Assembly (NCBI GenBank): GCA_036382515.1 | Contig: DASVHQ010000074.1 | Span: 1-28,487 of the forward strand | Length of the DNA: 28,487 nt | Direction: 5' to 3' | DNA from: JADGRF01 sp036382515 | Lineage (GTDB): Bacteria > Myxococcota_A > Polyangia > Polyangiales > JAFGIB01 | Shown here: in pieces, positions 11,188 through 18,015 of the stretch | How positions within the stretch are numbered: position 1 is the first letter of the stretch | How the letters are laid out: each line of letters begins with the position of its first letter | Translations under genes and position numbers: made by a program | Notes under the pieces: generated by a model | Seen by the model: only the letters and a program-made list of their open reading frames with translations | Databases searched by the model: none | What the model was told of the DNA's origin: nothing

Positions 11188-11203
11188 ACACAACATGTAG
11201 TAA
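11188..11203. promoter_or_regulatory. Candidate NrdR box upstream of nrdJ
   Basis: ACACAACATGTAGTAA matches about 12 of 16 positions of the published NrdR consensus (acaCwAtATaTwGtgt) and has the palindromic core ACwACATGTwGT. It lies between the predicted transcription start and the nrdJ start codon. Confidence 0.4.
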
Positions 11204-11222
11204 AGGGTGTCTGCCTCAACCA

Positions 11223-11235
11223 CCACAACTTGTGG
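11223..11235. promoter_or_regulatory. Palindrome next to the nrdJ transcription start
   Basis: CCACAA-C-TTGTGG is a perfect 6+1+6 palindrome lying over the predicted start. It is about 34 bp from the candidate NrdR box, centre to centre. NrdR usually binds two boxes about three helical turns apart. This one fits the consensus less well. Confidence 0.3.
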
Positions 11236-11243
11236 CAGGCAGG

Positions 11244-11273
11244 GTGATAAGGCCCGTCGGCGGCTTGCGTCAA
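11244..11273 (-). promoter_or_regulatory. Candidate sigma70-type promoter of nrdJ
   Basis: On the minus strand TTGACG (11273-11268) and TATCAC (11249-11244) are separated by 18 bp. The predicted start is near 11237, giving a leader of about 140 nt. Confidence 0.45.
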
Positions 11274-11731
11274 CTAAAAAGCAAGCACGTCGATCGAAGC
11301 TTGATCAGCGGCAGATTGGGGCTTGACTCACGTGGCCGAGCTGCGAACTCTGGCGGGTCAGGACCGGGGCAACATATGACGAGACCATTCGTGACATGAC
11401 ACGTATCGGCCATCCTAAAGACACGCGGCTGGATCGCAAGAGGACACGGGCAGGTTGCGCGCGTTTCTCGATCCGGCCGCAGGCTTTGGGTTCGTGAGTT
11501 GCTGCGATGCAGCGCGTCACCAGGTAGCGCGCTCGCTCCAAAAAAACGTTGCATGGCGCCCACTACGGCCGCACAGCAACGCGCGGAAGATCCGTCGGCC
11601 GTTGCGTGGTCAACGCGCGCACGGAAGATCCGTCGCGCCTTGCCAACGCGATCAGAGGCACGTTGATTGCGATCCGAGGCTAGGTGCGCGCATGTGGGCG
11701 CGAGTGCGCTGGCGTACCGGTGGCCTCACTT
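11274..11731. other. 458-bp spacer without a recognisable gene
   Basis: Between the nrdJ promoter and the end of the exported-protein gene I see no coding sequence that looks real. The short frames here have no homology-like pattern. The only structure is the direct repeat at 11577-11639. An A7 run at 11540-11546 is a local oddity in this GC-rich DNA. Confidence 0.5.
11577..11639. repeat. Imperfect direct repeat with palindromic core
   Basis: CAACGCGCG followed by the 14-mer CGGAAGATCCGTCG occurs at 11577-11600 and again at 11611-11639 with a small insertion. The exact 14-mers are at 11584-11597 and 11622-11635, 38 bp apart. The core CGGA-AGA-TCCG is itself an inverted repeat. Binding-site tandem or simple repeat decay are both possible. 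Confidence 0.55.
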
Positions 11732-12301
11732 TCACTCGTCGCTCACGGTACCGAACACCATGCGCAGACCGCCGGTGCTGTGCAGCTCTGCGATCAGGCG
11801 CTTGTCGCTGTCGTCGTAGCGCGCGTCGATCAGCTCCCAGCCGGAGCACAGTCCGCCGTTGAGTTTAAACGCCTTGTTTTCCTGCGTGCAGAGCGTGCCG
11901 ACTTCCATCGCGAGCACCAGCCGCTGATGCAGCTTGCGCGGATCGCTCTTCCACGACTGCGCGAGCACGATGGGTGCGTCGGGCGCGTTGAGCGGCACGC
12001 TGATCTCGAGCGCGGTGCCGACCGCGGAGAAACCTTTTTGAATCTGCGCGCCCGAAGGTTTCTTGCCGGCCTTTTTCAGCGTGATCAAGCGCGAGTGCCC
12101 GACGGGTAAACCTTTCGGGAAGGTCATCGTGATGCCGGCGCCGAGGTCGAAGACGGCACCAGTCACCGTGTCGATGGCCTGCGTCACCGAGCCTTTGCCG
12201 CTGAAGGTCGGCAGTCCCGAGTCCTGCGCGAACAGCGACAGCGGCAGCGCTGCGCACAGCGTCGCGAGCAACCAGAAGCGAGAGCGAATGAGCGTGTTCA
12301 T
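11732..12301 (-). CDS. Small exported protein of unknown function
   Basis: The protein has 189 residues. A signal peptide (basic start MNTLIRSR, hydrophobic core, LSLFAQ) should be cut after Ala25. The mature part begins with Ser/Gly-rich segments and then beta-rich sequence (GAGITMTFPKGLPVGHSRLITLKK, ALEISVPLNAPDAPIVLAQ, MEVGTLCTQENKAF, GGLCSGWELIDARYD). Two Cys could form a disulfide. The sequence resembles the ZU5-like or anti-sigma-like beta domains of secreted proteins in general style only; I do not recognise a family. The ATG at 12301 has GGAGG five bases upstream, a strong start. It may be monocistronic, with a hairpin between it and the upstream lipoprotein genes. Confidence 0.8.
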   Translation of the reverse strand: MNTLIRSRFWLLATLCAALPLSLFAQDSGLPTFSGKGSVTQAIDTVTGAVFDLGAGITMTFPKGLPVGHSRLITLKKAGKKPSGAQIQKGFSAVGTALEISVPLNAPDAPIVLAQSWKSDPRKLHQRLVLAMEVGTLCTQENKAFKLNGGLCSGWELIDARYDDSDKRLIAELHSTGGLRMVFGTVSDE

Positions 12302-12335
12302 CGAAGCCTCCTGCACCACAGCCGGGTAGCGCGTT

Positions 12336-12364
12336 CGTGGGTGGTCTCGTGGACCACACCCACG
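12336..12364 (-). terminator. Bulged hairpin between the lipoprotein pair and the exported-protein gene
   Basis: CGTGGGT plus GGTC pairs with GACC plus ACCCACG around a 5-nt loop, with a 2-nt bulge. It lies 63 bp behind the downstream lipoprotein gene and 35 bp before the next start codon. No U-run follows on the minus strand. It may end the lipoprotein transcript or lie in the next leader. Confidence 0.4.
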
Positions 12365-12426
12365 ACGCTCCAGGCTTGTGCGGCTTCAACTCTAGTCGAA
12401 AGCACGTCGAACGAGCACGCGCTGTC

Positions 12427-12744
12427 TCACGGATGGGTGGCGCCGGCGTCATCGGCGGGGATGCCGCCGTCCTGGTCGAGCTTGGTCGCGCCGGTGCCGG
12501 TGCCTGCGTCTGCGGAGCCCTGGGCTGGGTGCGAGGGGGGCTCGTTTGCGCCGGCTCCAGCGCTACCCGTGGTGACGCCTGCCCCGGAGCCGGCCGCTCC
12601 GGCCCCGCCGCCGGCCGCGTTGGGCGGGTAGCCGGTGTTGCTGACCTGACCGTGGCGGCCGGGCGGCTCTAGACCCGGGCCAACGCAGCCGCTCAAGCCC
12701 GCGACGATCAGCAGCCCGCAGCCGGCTCGGCCGAGTCGGTTCAT
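12427..12744 (-). CDS. Small Gly/Ala/Asp-rich lipoprotein, second of a tandem pair
   Basis: The protein has 105 residues. A signal peptide with lipobox LSGC is followed directly by VGPGLEPPG, the same motif as in the upstream neighbour. The rest is low-complexity (GGGAGAAGSGAGVTTG, then SADAGTGTGATKLDQDGG), probably a flexible surface tether. The ATG overlaps the upstream stop codon (ATGA), so translation is coupled. I know of no function. Low-complexity lipoproteins of this kind are common in Polyangiales by style, which is an inference. Confidence 0.7.
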   Translation of the reverse strand: MNRLGRAGCGLLIVAGLSGCVGPGLEPPGRHGQVSNTGYPPNAAGGGAGAAGSGAGVTTGSAGAGANEPPSHPAQGSADAGTGTGATKLDQDGGIPADDAGATHP

Positions 12745-13097
12745 CGCGTGGCCCCGCCGTCGTCGCTGCCGCCGTCGCTTTCGGGCAGCAAGCCGGCGTC
12801 CAGTGCGGCGGCGCCTGCGTCTGCCGTCGTCCCGCTCGTGCCTGCGCCACTGCCAGCCGCGCCGTACGCGCCGCTGCCCGCGGCGCCAAGGTTTGCGCCT
12901 CCATCGACGAAGGTGGTGGGGATCCCTGTGCCCGCCCCGCCGCCCGAGGCCGAGCCCTTGCCCGGCGGCTCGAGGCCTGGCCCGACGCATCCCGCAAGCT
13001 CCACAGCCAGCACGCACGCCACCACGAGCTTCACGGCTCGCCGACCAGGTCTCCCTAGCGCTGCGCTACCCATCCAAGTCCAAGTCGGTTGCGACAT
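12741..13097 (-). CDS. Small Gly/Ala/Asp-rich lipoprotein, first of a tandem pair
   Basis: The protein has 118 residues from the ATG at 13097, which has a weak GGAAAAG eight or so bases upstream; the ATG at 13073 is the alternative. A basic segment (RPGRR) and a hydrophobic core end in the lipobox ELAGC, followed by VGPGLEPPG. The mature chain is rich in Gly, Ala, Ser and Asp (GAAGSGAYGAAGSGAGTSG, DAGLLPESDGGSDDGG). It shares the lipobox-proximal motif and composition with the downstream gene, so the two are paralogues by tandem duplication with later divergence. Confidence 0.65.
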   Translation of the reverse strand: MSQPTWTWMGSAALGRPGRRAVKLVVACVLAVELAGCVGPGLEPPGKGSASGGGAGTGIPTTFVDGGANLGAAGSGAYGAAGSGAGTSGTTADAGAAALDAGLLPESDGGSDDGGATR

Positions 13098-13334
13098 GCG
13101 GCTTTTCCAGCTCTGGCCAAGCGAAGAGCCACGCGACGAGCGGACCCCTTGTTCGCTAGGTGCCAGGTACGCCCCCAACCGGCTCACGGGGGCATCGTAG
13201 CCGGTCCCGCGCGCTTCGCCACGGCTTACGCGGCTCGGACTCCCCCCACAGCCCCCGGTTCGCGCGCCGGCCGGGCGCCTCCGGCACTCCCCGCGTCCGC
13301 AGCGATGGCGGTGGCGGGCTCCCGCAGGTAGCAA

Positions 13335-13363
13335 TTGACAGCGTTGGGCACGCACCCAATACT
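13335..13363 (+). promoter_or_regulatory. Sigma70-type promoter of the tRNA gene
   Basis: A perfect TTGACA (13335-13340) and AATACT (13358-13363) are separated by 17 bp. The predicted start near 13370 gives a 5' leader of about 30 nt before the tRNA. The stretch 13098-13334 upstream holds no gene that I can support. Confidence 0.75.
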
Positions 13364-13400
13364 GCGCCCGCTTTTCAGGGCCGCTCACGCGGCGAAGTGC

Positions 13401-13474
13401 GCCGATGTAGCTCAGCCGGTTAGAGCGGGCGTTTCATACGCGCTAGGTCGGAGGTTCGAGTCCTCCCATCGGCA
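13401..13474 (+). tRNA. tRNA with anticodon CAT (elongator Met; Ile2 possible)
   Basis: A complete 74-nt cloverleaf can be folded. The acceptor stem is GCCGATG/CATCGGC, the D arm GCTC...GAGC, the T arm GGAGG-TTCGAGT-CCTCC and the discriminator base A. The anticodon loop is TTCATAC, giving anticodon CAT. The anticodon stem has G-U pairs at both ends. Pair 1-72 is G-C, so it is not the initiator tRNA. A CAT anticodon also occurs in tRNA-Ile2 (modified to lysidine), which I cannot exclude. CCA is not encoded (ACCC follows). Confidence 0.95.
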
Positions 13475-13964
13475 CCCGGTCCTTGTTGTGTGATTCCGAT
13501 TGGTTGTTGCGCGGGCACTCGGGGCGTCGCGCAGCGCGGTAGCGGCGTGGCCGCCGAAATGGCCACATAAAGCGCGCGGGAGGCCCGCCGCCTGGGGCAG
13601 AGCGGGCGCCGACGGGCATCGCGCACGGTGATGCGGTGCGGCCCGATAAGGGCGGCAAACGCTCGTGCTGCTGTCTCGGTCATGCGACCTCTGCGTGGCA
13701 GCCGAGCTGGCTTCCCAACAAGTTCGCAGTCGGCTCTATGCACAGTCGACCGTGCGCTCTGCACGCGGTGCGCGGCCGCGGCGCGCTTACAACTCCGCGC
13801 ACTGCGGCTCCAGGAACGCGGGCAGCTCCAACACGATCGATGATCCGCATCGGCACTCTTCGTCGGCGTCATGTGGGACGGCTACGAATCGGCTCAGTTC
13901 TTGTCGCGCCGCGACGATCTGCAGCTGCAAGTGTTCGGCGGCGTCGAGAATGACAGTCTGCTCT
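13475..13964. other. 490-bp spacer behind the tRNA
   Basis: I see no convincing gene here. A short inverted repeat (GTGGCC/GGCCAC at 13547-13552 and 13561-13566, 8-nt loop) could end the tRNA transcript but has no T-run. A minus-strand frame through 13787-13990 continues beyond the helicase fragment next door and ends at a stop, but matches nothing that I recognise. Confidence 0.4.
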
Positions 13965-14114
13965 GCCGTCGCCAGGCTTCGCCTGTGCAATCAGATCGCG
14001 ACCCTCCGGCATGGCGGGCAGCGCCTGCGCCTGGATCGCCGTCATCTGCGCGTATCCCAGGCCAGCCACGCTCTGCAAGAGAGCGGGCAAGAGGGGCAGC
14101 GACGAAACATCGTT
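13965..14114 (-). pseudogene. Remnant of a DbpA-type DEAD-box RNA helicase (N-terminal 50 residues)
   Basis: The minus-strand frame reads SSLPLLPALLQSVAGLGY, then QMTAIQAQALPAMPEGRD and LIAQAKPGDG. This is the start and Q-motif region of DbpA-like helicases (family pattern: LPL.P.LL..L..LGY..MTPIQAQALP...G.DLIAQAKTGSGKT). At the Walker A motif the sequence degenerates: AKTGSGKT is replaced by AKPGDGRA and the helicase pattern is lost in all frames. There is no start codon in a good context upstream, and no later helicase motif within the spacer. It lies back to back with an intact DEAD-box gene. It is a decayed copy or a fragment left by a rearrangement. The flanking 14115-14333 shows no gene. 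Confidence 0.75.
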
Positions 14115-14333
14115 AGGGCCCGACGCGAAACAACTCGGCCGCCTCGAGGCCGATCCATCCCCGACAGCAGCGTTGCGAATCCTCGAAATACAGGGAGTAT
14201 TCCATCGAATTCGCGCCTTGCTTCCGGGGCGCCTCAACGCCGAACCGATCGACTTGTTTCGCGTCGGGCCCTTAGTGGAAGGCATTCGCCGACGGGACTG
14301 TACTTGATCTATGGTGCGCGCGGTTGTTCCGAC

Positions 14334-15512
14334 ATGACCACCGCGCCATCTTCTTCTCTGCCATCGTTCGAGTCCTTGGGCCTGGACGCGCACGCGCTCG
14401 GCGCGGTGCGGGCCGCGGGCTATCAGCAGGCCACGGCGGTGCAAGTCGCCGCGATTCCTGCGGTGTTGGCCGGTCGCGACGTGCGCGCTCGCGCCCAGAC
14501 CGGGTCCGGCAAGACGGCGGCGTTCGGTCTGCCGCTCTTGCAGCGGCTGTGTGAGGCGCGCGCTGCGCGGGGCGCGGGCGCTCGCCGCGGCAACTCGGTG
14601 AGCACGCTCGTGCTCGCGCCGACCCGCGAGCTGGTGGCCCAGATCAGCGAGGTGCTGGCCGGCTTCTGTCGGCAGCTGCCCGTGCGCATCAAGGGCATGG
14701 CGGTGTACGGCGGCGTCTCGATCAATCCGCAGATGATGGCGTTGCGCGGTGGTGTCGATGTGCTGGTCGCGACCCCGGGGCGGCTGCTCGATCTGCAGCG
14801 CCAGAACGCCGTGCGCCTCGATCAGGTGAACGCGCTGGTGCTCGACGAGGCCGACCGCATGCTGAGCCTGGGCTTCCGCGACGAGCTCAACGAAGTCCTC
14901 GCGCTGCTTCCGCAGAAGCGACAGAACCTGCTCTTCTCGGCGACGTTTCCGGAAGAGCTGACGCGCCTCATGCAAGCCCTCTTGCACGACCCAGTCGAGA
15001 TCGACGTGGTGGGCGAAGCCGAGCCACGCATCCAGCAGCACGTGTACACGGTGCCGACCGAGCACAAGGCCGCAGCCCTGATCCACTTGATCAAGCAAAA
15101 CGAGCTGCGCCAGGTGTTGGTCTTCGTGAGCGCCAAGAAGACGGGCGACCGACTCGGGGTGAAGCTGAACGAGGCCAAGATTCGTGCGGCGGTCTTCCAC
15201 GGCGACAAGAGTCAGCACCAGCGCAGCAGCGGGCTTGCGGACTTCCGCGCTGGCAAGTTGCACGTGCTGATCGCGACCGACCTCGCGGCTCGCGGCCTCG
15301 ACGTCGAGGAGCTACCCGCGGTGGTGAACTTCGAGCTGCCGCGCTCGCCCAACGACTACATCCATCGCATCGGTCGGACCGGGCGCGCAGGCAAGAGTGG
15401 GGTCGCGATCTCGTTGATTTGCGACGCCGAGGAACAGCACTTTCGCGTGATCGAAAAACGCCTGAAGCAGCGACTGCCGCGCGAGACCGTGCCGGGCTTC
15501 GGTGCCGAGTAG
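14334..15512 (+). CDS. rhlE: DEAD-box ATP-dependent RNA helicase, RhlE type
   Basis: The 392-residue protein carries the full helicase motif set: Q motif (GYQQATAVQVAAIP), Walker A AQTGSGKT, PTRELVAQ, TPGRLLDL, DEADRMLSLGF, SAT, ATDLAARGLDVEELP and HRIGRTGRAGKSG. It unwinds short RNA duplexes, with likely roles in ribosome assembly or mRNA decay. The C-terminus is short and ends in RETVPGFGAE, like the RhlE group, without the DbpA RNA-binding domain. The ATG at 14334 is chosen because homology begins just after it; the frame stays open upstream to 13665 without conserved sequence. No clear Shine-Dalgarno is present. The MOSC gene follows after 24 bp. Confidence 0.93.
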   Translation: MTTAPSSSLPSFESLGLDAHALGAVRAAGYQQATAVQVAAIPAVLAGRDVRARAQTGSGKTAAFGLPLLQRLCEARAARGAGARRGNSVSTLVLAPTRELVAQISEVLAGFCRQLPVRIKGMAVYGGVSINPQMMALRGGVDVLVATPGRLLDLQRQNAVRLDQVNALVLDEADRMLSLGFRDELNEVLALLPQKRQNLLFSATFPEELTRLMQALLHDPVEIDVVGEAEPRIQQHVYTVPTEHKAAALIHLIKQNELRQVLVFVSAKKTGDRLGVKLNEAKIRAAVFHGDKSQHQRSSGLADFRAGKLHVLIATDLAARGLDVEELPAVVNFELPRSPNDYIHRIGRTGRAGKSGVAISLICDAEEQHFRVIEKRLKQRLPRETVPGFGAE

Positions 15513-15536
15513 CGCACTGTGTGCTAAGCGAAGCTC

Positions 15537-16082
15537 GTGCGTACGCTGGCCGAGCTGCAGCAACTCTACGCCGAGCGGCCTGTGCCGCCGCGCGGCGAGG
15601 GTCGGGTGGATCTGCTGGTGTTGCGCAGCGCACCGGGCAAGCACCTCACGCCCACGGCGGCCGAGCTCACGCCGCAGTACGGCCTGGTCGGTGACCGCTG
15701 GGCCAAGGGCTGGACTCTTCGTCGCGATGTCGACCGCCAAGTCACGCTGATGATGACCGCCGTGGCCGAGCTCGTCTGTGACGGTCAGCCTCTGCATCTG
15801 CCCGGTGACAACTTGCTCGTGAACCTCGACCTCGGCGCAGAGGCGCTACCGATCGGCTCGCGCCTGCGCGCGGGTGCAGTGCTGCTCGAAGTCAGCAAGA
15901 AGCCGCACCTTGGCTGCAAGAAATTTGTTGCGCGTTTTGGCCAGGACGCGCTCGATTGGGTGAACGACGAGCAGGGCCGCGCGCGCAACCTGCGCGGCGT
16001 GAATTGTCGCATCCTCGAGGCGGGCACGCTCCGCGTCGGAGATGGAATCGAAGTCGTCGCGCGGTCGGGTCATCAGAGGTAG
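15537..16082 (+). CDS. MOSC-domain protein
   Basis: The 181-residue protein covers a MOSC domain: VDLLVLRSAPGKHLTP, then GLVGDRWAKG, the GDNLLVNLDL segment, and HLGCKKFVARFGQDAL with the conserved Cys, then NLRGVNCRILEAGTLRVGDGIEV. MOSC domains are the C-terminal part of molybdenum-cofactor sulfurases and occur alone in bacteria (YiiM, YuaD type), where they are thought to carry sulfur or bind molybdopterin. The substrate here is unknown. The GTG start has only a weak AAGCGAAG upstream. Its last 10 bases overlap the end of the convergent hemerythrin gene. Confidence 0.85.
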   Translation: MRTLAELQQLYAERPVPPRGEGRVDLLVLRSAPGKHLTPTAAELTPQYGLVGDRWAKGWTLRRDVDRQVTLMMTAVAELVCDGQPLHLPGDNLLVNLDLGAEALPIGSRLRAGAVLLEVSKKPHLGCKKFVARFGQDALDWVNDEQGRARNLRGVNCRILEAGTLRVGDGIEVVARSGHQR

Positions 16083-16522
16083 CTGCGCAGCCGCTCGTAC
16101 AGAGCTTCCCACTGCCCGCCGAGCATCTGTTCGCACATTCGGTAGAGCATCGCTTCTTCCTTCATGTTGTGCTGCTGCACGAAGGTCATCAGCGTGTCAC
16201 CCACGTCCATCAGGCTGTCGTGGTCGACAGCGTCGAGCGCGGTTTGCATCTGATCGAGCAAGGCGCGGACGCGGAGGTGCTCGGCCATCATCACCATGGT
16301 CGGACCCTGGCTGCTACCGGTGACCTTCTCGAACTCGGGGAAGAGGACTTCTTCTTCGAGCAGGAAGTGCTTGCGGATGCTGCGATCGAAGCGCGAGAAG
16401 GCGCCGCTCACACGCGCCGGGTCCTTGTCGACGACCGCGTTCTCCACCTCCGCCCAGAAGCTGTCCGCCTCCCGGTGATGCTGGGTGAAATACGCGCTGA
16501 GACTCAGATCCGGTGCTGTCAT
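16073..16522 (-). CDS. Hemerythrin-like (HHE) protein
   Basis: The 149-residue protein is a four-helix hemerythrin domain. Metal-ligand candidates are in TQHHREAD, KHFLLEEEVLFPEFE, AEHLRVRALLDQ and VQQHNMKEEAMLYRM. The family binds a di-iron centre and senses or handles oxygen, nitric oxide or iron. The start at 16522 is well supported by GGAGG five bases upstream; the longer TTG start would consume this Shine-Dalgarno. It is divergent from the NnrS-like gene, and two palindromes lie in the promoter region between them. A related RIC protein with its own hemerythrin domain is encoded at 25298. Confidence 0.9.
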   Translation of the reverse strand: MTAPDLSLSAYFTQHHREADSFWAEVENAVVDKDPARVSGAFSRFDRSIRKHFLLEEEVLFPEFEKVTGSSQGPTMVMMAEHLRVRALLDQMQTALDAVDHDSLMDVGDTLMTFVQQHNMKEEAMLYRMCEQMLGGQWEALYERLRSYL

Positions 16523-16541
16523 CAAGACCTCCAACGTATCA

Positions 16542-16554
16542 GCATATGATATGC
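16542..16554. promoter_or_regulatory. Operator-like palindrome in the hemerythrin/NnrS-like promoter region
   Basis: GCATAT-G-ATATGC is a perfect 6+1+6 palindrome. On the minus strand it overlaps a plausible -10 (TATCAT) that lies 18 bp behind TTCCGC. AT-rich palindromes of this kind suit an Rrf2/NsrR-type or other repressor; the regulator is unknown. Confidence 0.45.
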
Positions 16555-16557
16555 AAC

Positions 16558-16567
16558 GGACCGGTCC
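16558..16567. promoter_or_regulatory. Second palindrome in the same promoter region
   Basis: GGACCGGTCC is a perfect 10-bp palindrome four bases from the one at 16542. It would lie in the spacer of the hemerythrin promoter. Confidence 0.35.
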
Positions 16568-16667
16568 ATGCGGAACCTACAGCAAGGGCAGTGGTCGTGC
16601 TTGCACGTTTGCGTGAGATCATGGTGAGCGCGCTCGGCCGTTGGGGCGTGGCGCACGGGACCAAACG

Positions 16668-18002
16668 ATGCTGAGCGAGACAGCGGATGCCGGACTGCGG
16701 CTCGATCAGGCGCCGCCGTTGTCGCTTCCATTGTCGTTCTTCCTGACGGCCCCCTGTTTCATGGTGGCGGCTGGTCTGCTGCTCTTGTGGGCCGGACCGA
16801 GCATGGTGCTCTCCCGCTACCTGCTCGGGACCATCGCCTTCACTCACCTGGGCACGCTGGGCGTGCTGGCCATGGTGATGTTCGGCGCGCTCTACCAGAT
16901 GACGCCGGTGGTGGCGGCCTCACCCGTGCCGGCGCTGTGGCTGGCGCGGGTGGTGCACGCTGCGCTGTTGCTTGGGGCAGCGACCCTGGCCGGCGGCGTC
17001 GTGACGCAGACGCGTCCCGTGCTCTTCGTCGCCTTCGGCGCGCTGGGCGTGGCGTGGCTGGGCTTCGTTCTGCCCGTGGGTCTCGCGCTCTGGCGGTCCG
17101 CGGCGGCGGCAGACGCGACCGTGCGCGGCATGCGGATCGCGCTCGGCTGTCTGCTCTGGCTCGGAGTGCTCGGCCTGTGGATGGCCCACGGCCACGCGGG
17201 CCTGCGCTTTCCTGGTCCGCGGCCACTTTGGATGGGCGTGCACCTGGCGCTGGGCCTCTTGGGCTGGATCGGCGCCCTGATCACGGCCGTGTCGTTTCAG
17301 GTCCTGCCCATGTTCTACCTCACGCCGCCGTTGGCGGCGGTGCACAAGCGCTGGCTCCTACATGCCGTGGTGGGCAGCGCCGTGCTTGCGAGCGCGGTGC
17401 TCTGCGCCAGCGCGCTCCTGCGCCCGGAGCTTGCGCAGCACCTGGCGCTCTGGGCGAGCTACGCGTTCGTGCCCGCGGCGCTTGCTGTGTGGGGGTTTGC
17501 ACCCTTGCTCACTTTGCGCGCCATCGCGGCCCGCAAGCGCAAGCGCAGCGACGCGTCGCTCCGCTTCTGGATCGCGGGTCTGGGCTGCGCGCCGCTGCTG
17601 CTTTTGCTCGGTGGGGCGAACCTCGTGTTCTCCGATCCACGCCTGGAGCTCGGCTTCGGCTGGCTCGCGCTCTTCGGCTGGGCGCTGTTCATCGTGCACG
17701 GCATGCTCTACCGCATCGTGCCGTTTCTGGTCTGGTTCCACCGGCTCTCGCACCTGGTGGGCTACGTGCCCGTGCCGTCGGTGGCCAAGCTCTTGCCCGA
17801 GCGTTGGCCGCGCATCGCGTTCGCGCTGCACGCAGCGCTGGTGCTCTCGGGCGCCTGCGCGATCGCGCTGCGCTCGGGCGCGCTCGCACGCCTCACGGGC
17901 CTCTTGCTCGTGCTGCTCGCGGCGCAGCTCTTGCGCTCGCTCGCGCACCTCACGCGGTACCGCGCGCCCGTGGTGCTCGCGGGCGACGCGGTCCGACCGT
18001 AG
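16668..18002 (+). CDS. NnrS/heme-copper-oxidase-subunit-I-like membrane protein
   Basis: The 444-residue protein is strongly hydrophobic, with about 12 membrane segments. Conserved-looking His-bearing segments are AFTHLGTLGVLAMVMFGALY followed by QMTPV, then MGVHLALGLLG, and HGMLYRIVPFLVWFHRLSH near residue 345. This pattern belongs to polytopic proteins distantly related to NnrS and to the catalytic subunit of NO reductase or cbb3 oxidase. NnrS is a heme and copper protein that protects from nitrosative stress. Function here is inferred, not shown. The ATG at 16668 is preferred over the TTG at 16641, which adds nine residues without support; GGGA lies 8-9 bases upstream. It ends 12 bp before the convergent radical SAM gene. 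Confidence 0.75.
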   Translation: MLSETADAGLRLDQAPPLSLPLSFFLTAPCFMVAAGLLLLWAGPSMVLSRYLLGTIAFTHLGTLGVLAMVMFGALYQMTPVVAASPVPALWLARVVHAALLLGAATLAGGVVTQTRPVLFVAFGALGVAWLGFVLPVGLALWRSAAAADATVRGMRIALGCLLWLGVLGLWMAHGHAGLRFPGPRPLWMGVHLALGLLGWIGALITAVSFQVLPMFYLTPPLAAVHKRWLLHAVVGSAVLASAVLCASALLRPELAQHLALWASYAFVPAALAVWGFAPLLTLRAIAARKRKRSDASLRFWIAGLGCAPLLLLLGGANLVFSDPRLELGFGWLALFGWALFIVHGMLYRIVPFLVWFHRLSHLVGYVPVPSVAKLLPERWPRIAFALHAALVLSGACAIALRSGALARLTGLLLVLLAAQLLRSLAHLTRYRAPVVLAGDAVRP

Positions 18003-18015
18003 CGCAGCGTGCGCT
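18001..18015. terminator. Hairpin between convergent genes
   Basis: AGCGCA and TGCGCT form a perfect 6-bp stem with loop GCG in the 12-bp gap between the NnrS-like stop and the radical SAM stop. It may end transcription from both directions. There is no T-run. Confidence 0.35.

Noticed and set aside
11096..11270. Cobalamin riboswitch before nrdJ
   Set aside because: No B12-box-like GCCACTG in the right orientation and no long conserved leader structure was found, although a B12-dependent enzyme is encoded.
13420..13872. Minus-strand frame ending in GRTRTSDLARMKRPL across the tRNA
   Set aside because: This ending is the well-known translation artefact of the antisense strand of a tRNA gene, not a protein.
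14115..15263. Minus-strand frame running through rhlE into the helicase remnant
   Set aside because: Only the stretch 13965-14114 resembles a protein family. The part opposite rhlE is a shadow.
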